Assembly: GCA_029237695.1 (NCBI GenBank)
Contig: CM055272.1
Coordinates: 32,002,791 to 32,066,790, forward strand
DNA: 64,000 nucleotides
Source: Conchocele bisecta
Taxonomy: Eukaryota > Mollusca > Bivalvia > Lucinida > Thyasiridae
Direction of reading: 5' to 3'
Part shown: one piece after another, positions 1 to 9,345 of the stretch
Position numbering within the stretch: position 1 is the stretch's first letter
Layout of the letters: every line of letters starts with the position of its first letter
Program-made: the position numbers and the translations under genes
The notes under the pieces: generated by a model
What the model was told of the DNA's origin: nothing
The model's database searches: none
The model's input: the letters and a program-made list of their open reading frames with translations, nothing else

Positions 1-60
1 TTGAACCCACAATCTCCGGATTGGAAGTCAGATGTTCTAACCCCTAGGCCACAACCCATC
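1..60 (-). repeat. tRNA-derived SINE head (fragment)
   Basis: On the minus strand the segment reads like a tRNA: an A-box-like TGGCCTAGGGGTTAGA, a CTTCCAAT anticodon region as in tRNA-Gly(UCC), and a B box GTGGGTTCAA. Stem pairing is poor, so it is a SINE head rather than a working tRNA. It is cut by the window edge. Confidence 0.5.
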
Positions 61-69
61 CCTGTTTTC

Positions 70-213
70 TATTTGATGAAATTCCATCAAATAATATTTT
101 TACGTTTACATTTTATTGTGAAAAAGCATTTTCAACACAAGACAAAAAGGAGCCTGCGAGTGAGGAGAGTCTTGAGGATTTAGCGACTGGAAAATGTGGA
201 ACAAACAGTAGTA
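70..213. repeat. fragment of the long inverted repeat seen at 13.16-13.69 kb
   Basis: The segment shares ATTTGATGAAATTCCATCAAA and the end GTGGAACAAACAGTAGTA with the 13.2-13.7 kb element. It abuts the donor of CCDC142 exon 7. Confidence 0.4.
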
Positions 214-218
214 CGTAC

Positions 219-333
219 CTCTGTCTGCCTTCTGCCTCCAGAGTTTCCCCATTGGCATTGTCTGTTTAAAGTAGTCCGAGGCTGAACTGGCACAGTTTTT
301 CGAGAACTGCTTCATACTCACACCTGGTAAACT
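219..333 (-). CDS. CCDC142: CCDC142 exon 7 (residues 736-773, not the last)
   Basis: Acceptor is ATATTTTCAG|AGT and donor GACAGAG|GTACGT; 115 nt, phase 0 in, phase 1 out. It reads SLPGVSMKQFSKNCASSASD then YFKQTMPMGKLWRQKADR. The FS..C and MP.G..WR residues match the vertebrate protein and give the strongest family identification. In vertebrates roughly 150-200 residues follow this point, so the gene continues beyond base 1. Foldback Pal-1 starts about a dozen bases upstream of the acceptor. Confidence 0.85.
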
Positions 334-344
334 CTGAAAATATA

Positions 345-702
345 TTATAGGAATGAATGGCCTTTTTGTGGAATTTATCGGGGTTTTAACTTGGAAAAGT
401 CGCGGGAATACTGGACGAAGGCCGGAAGGCCTCGTCCAGTATTCCCGCGACTTTTCCAAGTTTATATCCCCGATAAATTCAACAAAAAGGCCATTCATTC
501 CTTATAATTCCAGCATTTGAAATAAATTCATCAAGAAAATGTGTTTATTTTCCGTTTTCTTAAGAATTATTTTAACTGCGCCTCACGGTTACGGAAAGTA
601 GTTTGGCGTGAGAGTTTACTGGGATATAAATTTTGGACAGAGACTTGCTACGGGCCAATCAAATGTTAGGGAATTGTGTAAATATTTTTGTGCTGGAATT
701 AT
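345..702. repeat. Pal-1 foldback plus TIR-2 element, copy 1
   Basis: Bases 345-508 form a near-perfect foldback (Pal-1): arms from TATAGGAATGAATGGCC to the mirrored GGCCATTCATTCCTTATA, centre GGCCGGAAGGCC. It is joined to a roughly 200-bp TIR element (TIR-2) bounded by ATAATTCCAGCA and TGCTGGAATTAT. The two modules recur together in both orders at 11.6, 34.6, 40.1, 40.4 and 46.1 kb. Confidence 0.8.
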
Positions 703-779
703 ATGTCAAGTAGAACTTGAGTTATCTTTAGAACAAGAATACATACGGTACTGAGAAAATTAAGAGTCGTGAGAAAGAC

Positions 780-907
780 AATAATTCCAGCAGAAAAATA
801 TTTACACAATTCCCTAACATTTGATTAGTCCTTCGTCCAGTATTCCCGCGACTTTTCCAAGTTTATACCCTGATAAATTCCACAAAAAGGCCATTCATTC
901 CTATAAT
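780..907. repeat. TIR-2/Pal-1 deletion derivative
   Basis: The first 50 bp of TIR-2 (ATAATTCCAGCAGAAAAATA) are fused directly to one Pal-1 arm ending in GGCCATTCATTCCTATAAT. The interior of both modules is missing. Confidence 0.65.
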
Positions 908-1145
908 GAAGCACGCCTGGCGGTGCTTTAGCTTAACGAATAACAAGAAGCTGTGTGAAAGGAAACAGATATTAAAAGAAATTTCCACCAATGTTAAGTT
1001 TATGAAAGCGCTAAGACCTTGACCTTGGCATTAGCGGGGGTCTGTTGGTCACGGATTTGGCATGGCATGATATAGATCCATTAACGGAAGGAATGTGTGA
1101 ACTATCAAGACGCTTGGTGAAAGGAAAAATAAATTATAACAGATT
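908..1145 (+). repeat. single unit related to the 29.7-30.5 kb tandem element
   Basis: It shares GACCTTGACCTTGG, GTCACGGATTTGGCATGGCA and GTGAAAGGAAACAGA-type words with the HINE-2-like repeat at 29.7-30.5 kb. It has no intact ends. Confidence 0.4.
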
Positions 1146-1446
1146 TTCCTCAACACATCAACAGACAGCAATTATTAAATAGTTTGCTTGGAAATGAAAA
1201 CATGTCTTGGCATTTCATTAGAATTGTCTCCTTGGAGACAATTCTAATGAAATACCAAGATGTGTTTTCATGGAAAATAAGAAAAAAATATGCTATATTT
1301 GTGGTCTGTTTATTGTTTTCTGCAGCATGATAAAGGTACCACAAAATTGTTATTGCTTTTTGATACTCGCTACTTCTGATTTCAATTGGGTTTTTGGCAA
1401 TATTAATTGGGTATTTAAGCAAATATCCAGCTTATCTGGAGCTCTG
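1146..1446 (+). repeat. hAT-1 MITE, left-truncated
   Basis: The right part of the hAT-1 family: central hairpin (CATTAGAATTGTCTCC and its mirror) and right end CTTATCTGGAGCTCTG. The left end is missing. It ends about 60 nt from the donor side of CCDC142 exon 6. Confidence 0.7.
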
Positions 1447-1506
1447 TGTGCTCCTCTATGTTACACTTGGCAGACACAGATACTAGGGGGGAAAGTGTTA
1501 ACTTAC

Positions 1507-1653
1507 TTGTAGGTTGTCACTGACAGTGCCCAGTCGCTGTGTAATGGTGGCCAGGCTGGTGTGTGTGTGTTCCTCTATGTTACACTTGGCTGACACAGCC
1601 TTCAGGAACTGCTGTAGCTGGTACACACATAGCTGTGTCTCATCCACCAGGAT
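1507..1653 (-). CDS. CCDC142: CCDC142 exon 6 (residues 687-735)
   Basis: Acceptor is ATCAACCTACAG|ATC and donor CTACAA|GTAAGT; exactly 49 codons, phase 0 at both ends. It reads ILVDETQLCVYQLQQFLKAV, then SAKCNIEEHTHTSLATITQR and LGTVSDNLQ. It is strongly helical and Gln-rich, consistent with the coiled-coil character of the family. A run of CA repeats inside the exon encodes the HTHT residues and could be prone to slippage. The region upstream of the acceptor is an (AACC)n microsatellite rather than a normal pyrimidine tract. Confidence 0.82.
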
Positions 1654-1657
1654 CTGT

Positions 1658-1868
1658 AGGTTGATTGGTTGGTTGATTGATTGGTTGGTTGGTGGCTGGT
1701 TGGTTGGTTGGTTGGTTGGTTGGTTTGAGTGACTGGATCAATTTATCAATTAATTTCATGTGCAGTTACCTTGATCAGTCAATCAGTGAAAGCATCATCA
1801 ATAAATAAGTTGGTTGGTTGGTTGGTTGGTTGGTTGGTTGGTTGGTTGGTTGATTGATTGATTTATAA
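1658..1868. repeat. (TTGG)n / (AACC)n microsatellite pair
   Basis: TTGG tetranucleotide tracts at about 1,660-1,728 and 1,810-1,860 lie within a roughly 130-bp direct duplication (ATTTATCAATTAATTTCATG / ATTTATAAATTTATTTTATG, each followed by TTACCTTGATCAGTC). On the gene strand the first tract forms the region upstream of the exon 6 acceptor. Confidence 0.8.
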
Positions 1869-2027
1869 ATTTATTTTATGTACAATTACCTTGATCAGTC
1901 TATTAGTGAACGTATCAATAAGTCAATAAATCAGCCAAATAAAAGTTAGTTACCGACTTTTACTTGACTGACTGAACACTATTTTTTAGCTCTTTATAGC
2001 CCACAAGTTTCTCAGCATATATATATA

Positions 2028-2774
2028 TACCGTAAAGATTCTAATAGATGCCCGGGCGTCTATTAGAATCACCACTGGCTCCGAAGTCCAGGGTGGGCGT
2101 TTAATAGAGGCAAGTGTTATTCAGCAAAGGGAAAATGATAACAAAATATACGATGTTCAGCTATCTGAACAAAAACATAACTATATATAAGGGACGTTAC
2201 TCTCAAACGCCAGACTTTATTGTACTGTCTGTCAGTTTATAAACATTTGACCCAAGACGTTTCGGCCCACTCTGGTCATTATGGTACAGCCGGTAGAAAT
2301 GTTAAATTTTATGGTAATGTATATCAAGACAGCGTCAATCAGTAATGCTGATCAGATTTACGCCTACGGACGTTTCGTCAGCGTTAGCGTTTCGGATCTG
2401 TCGGGTTTGAGATGCTTTGAAAATGGCGTCTCCGTAACCGTGTAAATTCTGATCATCCTGTGTCCGTGCAAATAGCTACTGCTGATGAGGAATTTACTGT
2501 GACACCGGAAACAGTCGAATTTCGCTTCCGCTTTTAAAAGTGAAAGTAGCAATTATGTTTTTTCCCCGATTTTAAAGGAAGTTGCTTTCGAAATAATGGA
2601 AAGAAAAAAAATCTAATTGGACAATTAGCTCCGATTTTGTTTCAAGTCGGTACTGGGCGTTTATTAGAGGCACTAATTTCGTGAAAATCGGCCAAAAAAT
2701 GTGTCATTTTCAATGTAAAAAGTGGGGGGTGGGCGTCTATTAGAGCATGGGCGTCTATTAGAATCTTTACGGTA
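2028..2774. mobile_element. TA-1 element, copy 1 (Tc1/pogo-type TIR element)
   Basis: Terminal inverted repeats of about 25 bp (CCGTAAAGATTCTAATAGA… and its mirror) flanked by TA. The left TIR carries a GCCCGGGC palindrome; the right inner region repeats GGGCGTCTATTAGA. The interior is non-coding with recurring GGACGTTTCG words. It ends about 40 nt from the exon 5 donor. A second copy is at 6,653. Confidence 0.75.
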
Positions 2775-2815
2775 TGCAAAGAGTTTAACAGAGAAAACAA
2801 TTGGCCTGGCCTCAC

Positions 2816-2991
2816 CTTGAGGTCGGTCTGTGAGATGAGCAGGAAGTTACTGATAGACATGTTTGACAGCGACTGGTGGATCTTCGTACGGCACCACTGC
2901 AGCGACATGTCCGACGTCGCTCCCAGCCGTGTCGCCAAGGCAACGACCTTTGCCACGTCCGGCGGCGACTTTGTAGCCGAGAGCACAGCAC
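2816..2991 (-). CDS. CCDC142: CCDC142 exon 5 (residues 628-686)
   Basis: Acceptor is ATAATTTTCAG|GTG and donor CTCAAG|GTGAGG; 176 nt, phase 1 in, phase 0 out. It reads GAVLSATKSPPDVAKVVALA, a helical segment with a Trp (SLQWCRTKIHQ), and ends SNFLLISQTDLK. The last motif aligns with FLL.IQ.DL of vertebrate CCDC142. The exon is locally GC-richer than its surroundings, as expected for coding sequence in an AT-rich genome. Two other frames are also open here but match nothing and lack frame continuity. Confidence 0.85.
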
Positions 2992-3074
2992 CTGAAAATT
3001 ATTGACCAAATATTGCTAAGCAATAAAATAAGCTATATTTGTACATTTACAACAGACATGTGTCATTTCCATTT

Positions 3075-3253
3075 AATGGTGTGTAATGACCTGTCAATAG
3101 CTAAGGTCATTTTAGGCCGGGTTTCACAGGTTGTGATGGGAGAAAATGACAAAATCAGAACTGAATATTTACGGAAAACATATATATTCAGCCCAGAAAT
3201 TAGAATAACTTGATCTGGTGTCAGGTCCTCACCACACCAGTCACTTAGCCCCA
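3075..3253 (+). repeat. SL-1 dispersed repeat, copy 1
   Basis: A dispersed roughly 180-250 bp repeat: ACCTGTCAATAGCTAAGGTC, then ATCAGAACTGAATATTTAC, then TATTCAGCCC and GGTGTCAGGTCCTCACCACA, ending CACTTAGCCCC. Other copies are at 4,270 (split), 11,205, 24,975 and a fragment at 29,310. SINE-like in size; no polymerase III boxes recognised. Confidence 0.6.
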
Positions 3254-3310
3254 CTCCCTAAAAGTAATACAATCAGTACTAAATAACGACTCCGTGATTT
3301 GTTCACATTG

Positions 3311-3450
3311 CAAGTTGAACAGGGTTGGTAGGTGTCACGTACCAACTACAGTATCAGAACAGAATTTAAAACAGACGGGACAAACCTTTAGCAGTGGTCT
3401 CCATAGATTTGGAGATCTGTTCTCGTAGCGGGTCACATAGCAATGCTAGG
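3311..3450 (-). pseudogene. degenerate partial copies of CCDC142 exon 4
   Basis: Bases 3,371-3,450 match the 3' half of exon 4 and its donor (GACAAACCTTTAGCAGTGGT, GGAGATCTGTTCTCGTAGC) with scattered changes. Bases 3,311-3,345 match a further piece (GGTTGGTAGGTGTCACGTA). Neither has an acceptor or a continuous frame. They look like tandem duplications of the exon-intron junction. Confidence 0.75.
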
Positions 3451-3511
3451 TGTCATATAGCAATGATGGATGTCACATAGCAACGATGATACAATAATAA
3501 ACTTTACAAAC

Positions 3512-3860
3512 GAAAACACAACAGACGGGACAATATTTCCTGTAGTTGTGGTCTAGATAGACTAGATCTGGGGGCCGTTTCACTAAACTTTGTACGACTA
3601 AAATGTTTGTAACAGCAAAATTATGATAGTCTGTAAATTTCACACTAACAATGTTTTCTTGTAAACAATTATTGGATTTACATTTATTGAGCATAGGCTG
3701 ATATGCTCCATACATGTAAATCCATCAATTGAAATTTCCAGTCGATCCTAAATTTGCACTTACGAATATTTTAGTCGTACAAAGTTTAGTGAAACGGCCT
3801 CCTGTTCTTGTAGCAGGTTGATCAGGGATTGGTAGACGTCAAGCAACTACGGGTGTCATA
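3512..3860 (-). pseudogene. third exon 4 partial copy, split by a CWG-1 MITE
   Basis: The left part (CACAACAGACGGGACAATAT… to GATCTG) and right part (CTGTTCTTGTAGCAGGTTGA…) together match exon 4. The CWG-1 foldback at 3,571-3,800 interrupts it. The intact exon reads GATCTGTTCTCGTAGCAGG at this point, giving the empty site. Confidence 0.75.
3571..3800. mobile_element. CWG-1 foldback MITE, copy 1
   Basis: A roughly 230-bp palindromic element with ends GGGGCCGTTTCACTAAAC and its mirror, and an inner arm TTACATTTATTGAGCATAGG. Flanking bases are CTG on both sides. Comparison with exon 4 shows a single CTG in the empty site, hence a 3-bp target duplication. Confidence 0.8.
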
Positions 3861-3919
3861 TAGCAACTGTGGTACCATACTGTGAATTCTCAAACATAAT
3901 CACAACAGACAGGACAAAC

Positions 3920-4087
3920 CTTTAGCGGTTGTCTCCATAGATTCGGAGATCTGTTCTCGTAGCAGGTTGAGCAGGGGTTGGTAGGTGTCACGTAGCAACA
4001 TGCCGGTCCTCGTACTGTACTCCCCGTTCACCAGAGGTGTGGGGTAACATTTGTCCGACATCTGTGACGCCAGGGCATTGCACATAT
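3920..4087 (-). CDS. CCDC142: CCDC142 exon 4 (residues 572-627)
   Basis: Acceptor is TTTGTATTGCAG|ATA and donor GCTAAAG|GTTTGT; 168 nt, phase 1 in and out. It encodes YMCNALASQMSDKCYPTPLV, then a segment with GEYSTRTGML and YQPLLNLLREQ. In the vertebrate protein the same position carries a polar T/S stretch followed by ..LL...FPPLL..L. The intron next to it contains three degenerate partial duplicates of this exon's 3' half (3,311-3,345; 3,371-3,450; 3,512-3,570 with 3,801-3,843). The copy used here is the only intact one, with both splice sites and an open frame. Confidence 0.82.
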
Positions 4088-4269
4088 CTGCAATACAAAA
4101 AGGTAATACAATTATACAACAGATAGACCTCCATTTGTTCATTTTCACGGGTTTCGCTAATTGCTGATGGCAGTTAGCCTACCTTAGTGGCTGTATGGCA
4201 AACAGTGTCTGCCCTGATCAGTACGAGCATACACGGAGATGCACAGACTGATCTGCGCTTATGTTAGTC

Positions 4270-4385
4270 GCATATGTTATTTATTTAATGGTATTTACAA
4301 ACCTGTCAACAGCTAAGGTCATTTTAGGTCGGGTGAAAGGGTTGAATACCATATTTCAAAATCTCAAAATGAGAATATTTACATA
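4270..4385 (+). repeat. SL-1 copy 2, left part (split by HINE-2)
   Basis: Left half of SL-1 (ACCTGTCAACAGCTAAGGTC … GAGAATATTTACAT). The right half resumes at 5,925 after the HINE-2 insertion. Confidence 0.65.
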
Positions 4386-4387
4386 AC

Positions 4388-5924
4388 AAGAGGGCCATGA
4401 TGGCCCTAATTCGCTCACCTGACACCATGAACACCAGAGGAGAATGTGCCATTGAGTTCATACGTGTTTTAAAAATAATTTGCTATTTTTAGATGGCGGT
4501 CATCTTGGATTAAGCGATGACTCTCATTTTACCAAATCTGAATATGCTTCACCCAAGGATCTTAATTTACTATGAAGTTTGGCCAGCATCGGCCATGTGG
4601 TTCCTGAGAAAAAGACGTTCAAAATCTCGAATAAATGGACCTTTTGGCGGCCATCATGGATGACATAATCATCCGATTCCGACAAATATTGCACCAGAGC
4701 AATCGCCTCATCGATACCTTCAATTTGATATATGACATGAGCATATTCGGTCAAAAATAAAATTTGACCCCACTGGACAAGCCCATTTTTTACCCCGGGG
4801 TCACCATTTTCACAACTATGAAAGAGCATTGTACATCGATCATTCCTACCAAGTTTTAGCTTTTTAAGAATTTGTGCTATTTTTAGACGGCGGCCATCTT
4901 GGATTAGCGATGACCTCCAATTTAACAAATCTGAAAAGGCTTTACCCATGGACCATAACTTTTAAGTTTGGCTACCATGGGCCAAGCGGTTCATGTGAAG
5001 AATTTTGAAATCTCTAATAAAAGAACGACCTTTTGACCTTTCGGCGGCCATCTTGGATGACATAACCATCCGATTTCGACAAAAAATTCACCAGAGTGAT
5101 CGCCTCATTGATACCTTTGATTTGTTATATAAGATGACCATATTCGGTCAAAAATACAATTTTACCCCAATTTGACCCCACAGGCCACGCCCATTTTTGA
5201 CCCCGGGGTCACCATTTTAACAACTTTGAAAGAGCATTGTACATCGATCATTCCTACCAAGTCTCGTCGAAATCCGGCTAGCGGTTCATGAGAAGAAGAT
5301 TTTTTAAGAATTATGCTATAAATAGATGGCGGCCATCTTGGATTAGCGATGACCTCCATTTTAACAAATCTGAAAAGGCTTCACCTATGGACCATAACTT
5401 TTAAGTTTGGCTACCATGGGCCAAGCGGTTCATGTGAAGAAGAATTTTGAAATCTCTAATAAAAGAACGACCTTTTGACCTTTCGGCGTCCATCTTGGAT
5501 GACATAACCATCTGATTTCAACAAAAAATGCACCAGCGCCTCGTTGATACCTTCAATATGATATATGACATGACCATATTCGGTCAAAAATAAAATTTGA
5601 CCCCAATTTGACCCCACGGGTCACGCCCATTTTTGACCCCGGGGTCACCATTTTAACAACTTTGAAAGAGCATTGTACATCGATCATTCCTACCAAGTTC
5701 TGTCGAAATCCGGTTTTGTGCTATTTTTAGACGGCGCCATCTTGGATTACGTAATGACATCATTTTAACAATTTTGTAATCCCCCTACCTAAGGACCATG
5801 ACCATGAAGTTGACTATAGGCCCAATGGTTACCGAGGAGAAGACGTTTGAAAATGTTCATGGACGACGACGACGGACACATTGCGGTAACAATAGCTCAC
5901 ATGAGCTTTGCTCAGGTGAGCTAA
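4388..5924 (+). mobile_element. HINE-2 element, copy 1 (Helentron/pearl-like)
   Basis: Begins CAAGAGGGCCATGATGGCCC (5' hairpin) and ends in a 3' hairpin (AGCTCACATGAGC…GCTCAGGTGAGCT) followed by AA. The interior is built of roughly 0.4-kb tandem units (GCGGCCATCTTGGATTAGCG, GACCCCGGGGTCACCATTTT) and a GACGACGACGGACAC microsatellite-like segment near the 3' end. It has no TIRs and no target duplication against SL-1. All ORFs inside are spurious. Confidence 0.7.
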
Positions 5925-6003
5925 AAATATATATTCAGCCCCAAAATTTGAATAACTTGCTCTGGTGTCAGGTCCTCACCACAACAGAGTCACTTAGCCC
6001 CTG
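5925..6003 (+). repeat. SL-1 copy 2, right part
   Basis: AATATATATTCAGCCCCAAA … GGTGTCAGGTCCTCACCAC … CACTTAGCCCC. It continues SL-1 directly after the HINE-2 element. Confidence 0.65.
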
Positions 6004-6103
6004 TATAGCTAGCTATAAGGTATCTCATCTCATCTCATCTGAACTCAACCATATACATCAATGATCGATTCTGAAAATAATCTGCCAGCGAAACACTACT
6101 TAC

Positions 6104-6220
6104 ACGTATCCCAGGCACCCATTGCTGCTATATGGAGACACTTCTTGGATGCCAATAACATCGGGCCCACACAGCCAGGGGGGAATAAATCTGTCGATAC
6201 GAGTAGAGGAATGTTAAGGT
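6104..6220 (-). CDS. CCDC142: CCDC142 exon 3 (residues 533-571)
   Basis: Acceptor is GCTCTCCCAG|ACC and donor GGATACGT|GTAAGT; 117 nt, phase 1 in and out. It reads (D)LNIPLLVSTDLFPPG then CVGPMLLASKKCLHIAAM, ending GAWDT. With the Tyr formed across the next junction this gives AWDTYMCNALA, corresponding to the family's WD...C.AL motif. The exon is only open in the frame supplied by exon 2, and the match to vertebrate order shows that exon 2 splices directly to it across 32 kb. It is too short for ordinary ORF scanning and is hidden behind a longer plus-strand shadow ORF. Confidence 0.82.
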
Positions 6221-6267
6221 CTGGGAGAGCAGCAGGTAACATATTTATTATAATATAAACATCCCCC

Positions 6268-6575
6268 TGTAGCCTATTTCATCAACATTGCAAAGTATAC
6301 TTATCTAGCAAAGTATACTTTGCGGGAGAAATTTTCAATTTAAGGATAAATTTATTAATTTTTATTATACTGAATGTATTACATTATCACAGCCATTTTG
6401 GCTGTGATAATGTAATAAATTCAGTATAATAATTCTGCATACTTTTAATCATCAAATATATGCAGTCATTAGTTCTATATTATATATTGCATTTCGAGAA
6501 AAGTAAATGATTACTCTCTCAAAGTATACTTTGCTAGATAAGTATACTTTGCAATTTTGATGAAATCGGCTACTG
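6268..6575. mobile_element. GTAGCC-ended foldback MITE, copy 1
   Basis: A roughly 308-bp palindromic element with ends CTGTAGCCTATTTCA and TGAAATCGGCTACTG. Subterminal AAAGTATACTT repeats lie in both arms. The central hairpin is TTATCACAGCCATTTTGGCT and its mirror. Five copies in the window. Confidence 0.8.
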
Positions 6576-6652
6576 GGCTAAGAATTTTTTTGAATTTATT
6601 TGTGTATTATTATGTTTGAAATGACTACCGGTAATACCATGTGAAAGTAACA

Positions 6653-7550
6653 TACCGTAAAGATTCTCAATTAGAATCACCACTGGCTCCAAAGTCCTGG
6701 GTGGGCGTTTAATAGAGGCAAGTGTTATTCAGCAAAGGGAAAATTATAAAAATATACAATTTTCAACTATCTGAACAAAACAAAAAATAAACGAAGGGAC
6801 GTTACTCTCAAACGTCTGCCGGACTTGATTTTACTGTCTGTCTGTTTATGGACATTTTGGACCAAGATGTTTCGGCCCACTTTTGGTCATTATGGTACAG
6901 TCGGTAAAAATGTTAAAATAATGGTAATGTATATATCAAGCCAGTGTCAAGCATTAATGGTGATCAAATTTGTGCCTACGGACGTTTCGAACTTTCACCG
7001 TTTCGGACCATGGACGTTTCGGTCTGTGGACGTTTCGGTCCGTATTAGTGCGATTATTTTTGGCCCACAGTCACGACCAGAACAAGCCCTATTTATTTTT
7101 GCTCATCTCCTAGGAAATATCAGCCAACAATCCAACATGATCTCAATTTGACCCATATTTAATTATACGAGATGGGTTTGAGATGCTTTGAAAATGTCGT
7201 CTCCGTAACCGTATAGATTCAGATAGCCCTGTGTCCGTGCAAATAGCTGCTGCCAATGAGGAATTTAATGTGACACCAGAAACAGTCGAATTTCGCTTCC
7301 GTGTTTGAAATGGAAAGTATTAATTATGTTTTTCCCCAATTTTCAAGGAAGTTGCCTTTGAAATACATGTATTAGAAAGAAAAGAAATCTAGTTGGATAA
7401 TTAGCTCCAATTATGTTTCAAGTTAGCAGTGGGCATTTATTAGAGGCACTAATTTCGTGAAAATCAGCCAGAAAATTCGTAATTTTCAAAGTCAAAAATA
7501 GGGGGTGGGCCTCTATTAGTGCATGGGCGTCTATTAGAATCTTTATGGTA
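6653..7550. mobile_element. TA-1 element, copy 2
   Basis: Same family as 2,028-2,774, with TACCGTAAAGATTCT and AGAATCTTTATGGTA ends and an interior about 150 bp longer (extra GGACGTTTCGGTC repeats). The left TIR has lost its CCCGGG palindrome. Non-coding. Confidence 0.75.
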
Positions 7551-7819
7551 TTTTTAATGTACTGAAACTATAGGAGGGTGGAGGGAGAAATACGGCATTT
7601 CTGTTTTCTTAGTACTGTGAATCGATTTTCTGACAGTCTGATGAAGCTAATTTGTTTCATGTGTCTATTAAAATACAATGTATTTCTTTGAAATAAACAT
7701 ATATTCTAATAAAGTGTTCAATATTCTTACATGTGTCAGTTACATTGCTCTCACAATTACCTCATGATGCCGCATAAAACTAATTGAGTTTAAAAAGTTA
7801 AATTGAAAATTAAATTGAA

Positions 7820-8063
7820 TTAACTCTTTGCATGCTGGGAAACTTGTGGGCTATAAATAGTTCAAAACTAGCGGACAAAAATTCATCATATTTTCTTGTA
7901 TTTCTCCCCGTAAATATCATGAATATGTCTTGGAATTTCATTAGAATTGAGTCCTGAGGACTCAATTCTAATGAAATTTCAAGACATATTTAAAGAGATA
8001 AATAAAACATACACTCCTAATTCGTTTGGTGGATATTTTCGCCGCTAGCACGCAAAGAGTTAA
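7820..8063. mobile_element. TTAA-2 foldback MITE, copy 1
   Basis: TTAACTCTTTGCATGCTGGG … CGCAAAGAGTTAA. Central hairpin ATGTCTTGGAATTTCATTAG with loop GAGTCCTGAGGACTC. TTAA flanks suggest piggyBac-type mobilisation. Confidence 0.8.
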
Positions 8064-8203
8064 TTAGTAGTACATGTAGTGTGGAGAAGTAGCATTTATA
8101 ACTTGTCTACATTTAGAATAATTCTGAAACATATAATCCTCTATTCCTGTACTTAAAACATATAAACTGTAAATAAAACTATCAGTATGCATTCTTTGTT
8201 ATA

Positions 8204-8428
8204 TTAACTCTTTGCATGCTGGGAAACTTGTAGGGTATAAGTAGAAAAAAAAAGTATGACAATTCATTATATTTTCTTTGATTTCTACCTGTAAATATCA
8301 TGAATGTGTCTTGGAATTTCATAACAATCGAGTACAGATGATGCAATTCTAATGAAATTCTGAGAGAAATAAGAAAAATACTCACAATTTGTTGACAATT
8401 ATTTTCGCTGCTAGCATGCAAAGAGTTA
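8204..8428. mobile_element. TTAA-2 foldback MITE, copy 2
   Basis: Same ends (TTAACTCTTTGCATGCTGGG … GCATGCAAAGAGTTAA). The central hairpin is decayed (ACAATCGAGTACAGATGATG). An older copy. Confidence 0.78.
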
Positions 8429-8616
8429 AACTTCTGCGGATAGAACAAATTTTGATACTATTCATGAAGAATTGGAATTAAATGAATGGTGGCGATGAAG
8501 ATGATGGTTAAATTCAACACTACATGTAGCAGTAATAATATTCTCTGATTAATTAAAGCTCACACAAAACAGCAAGTGTATCAAACAATTGTAAGCATGG
8601 CAGAATCTCCCTAACA

Positions 8617-8815
8617 ATTAAAATGCAGAAACAGAAAAGTGTCGTCTGCTGTTGTTTCATAGTTTGTATTTTCTCTCAATAAAACATGGTTTGGCAGCAT
8701 TTTAGAATCATTTCCATTTAAAGTGCTGTCAAACCATGTTTTTATTGAGAAAGAAGATAAAATATAAAACAACAGCAGACGGCATTTTTTTGTTCCCGCA
8801 TTGTAAAGGTTCTAG
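8617..8815. mobile_element. TTAA-1 foldback MITE (8.6 kb)
   Basis: Family signature: GTCGTCTGCTGTTGTTT, CTCAATAAAACATGGTTTG, CAGCATTTTAGAATCATTTC and mirrored arms ending ACAACAGCAGACGGC. The outer TTAACCC/GGGTTAA is degraded here. Confidence 0.7.
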
Positions 8816-9089
8816 TTCAAACACAATATGGGTGTATAAATAAATTGCACTTACAACCAATAATTACAATTATAAGCCAATTAAATGTCTGTTGTAAGTA
8901 TGCATGGCGGAACCTCTCTAAATTAAATGCCCAGAATACCTCAGTGTGTTTCATTTTGATAGCTTTCACAGTAATTTATCTCTAATTGTTCATTGCAATT
9001 TACGCAAACATATGGAAAGCACATAATAATTATGCTAAAATAAAACTGGAACATCTCTAAATGGGACACCCTGGGATCTCCCAGGGTTT

Positions 9090-9345
9090 CGGGTTTAGAG
9101 GGATTCAACGGTATCATTGTATAAGTACTATACTGAATGGAGTTATTCATCGTTGAACTCAAAATTGTCGTCTGCTGTTGTTTAAATTTGTCTTCTTTCT
9201 CAATAAAAACATGGTTTGACAACACATTATAATCATTTTCATTGGAAATTATTCTAAAGTGTTGTCAAACCATGTAATAATGAGAACAAAATGGAAAATT
9301 GAAAATAAACAGCAAAGTTTAATTCAGCATTGTAAGGGTTAGGCG
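9090..9345. mobile_element. TTAA-1 foldback MITE (9.2 kb)
   Basis: GTCGTCTGCTGTTGTTTAAA … AAAACATGGTTTGACAACAC with mirrored arm; right end TTGTAAGGGTTA. The copy is diverged. Confidence 0.65.

Noticed and set aside
1..60. Functional tRNA gene.
   Set aside because: A and B box-like words are present, but stems do not pair and the anticodon arm is degenerate; better explained as a SINE head.
4524..4949. 141-codon minus-strand ORF, with relatives at 50,613-51,070.
   Set aside because: Part of the HINE-2 tandem core; the same peptide words recur with the repeat units.
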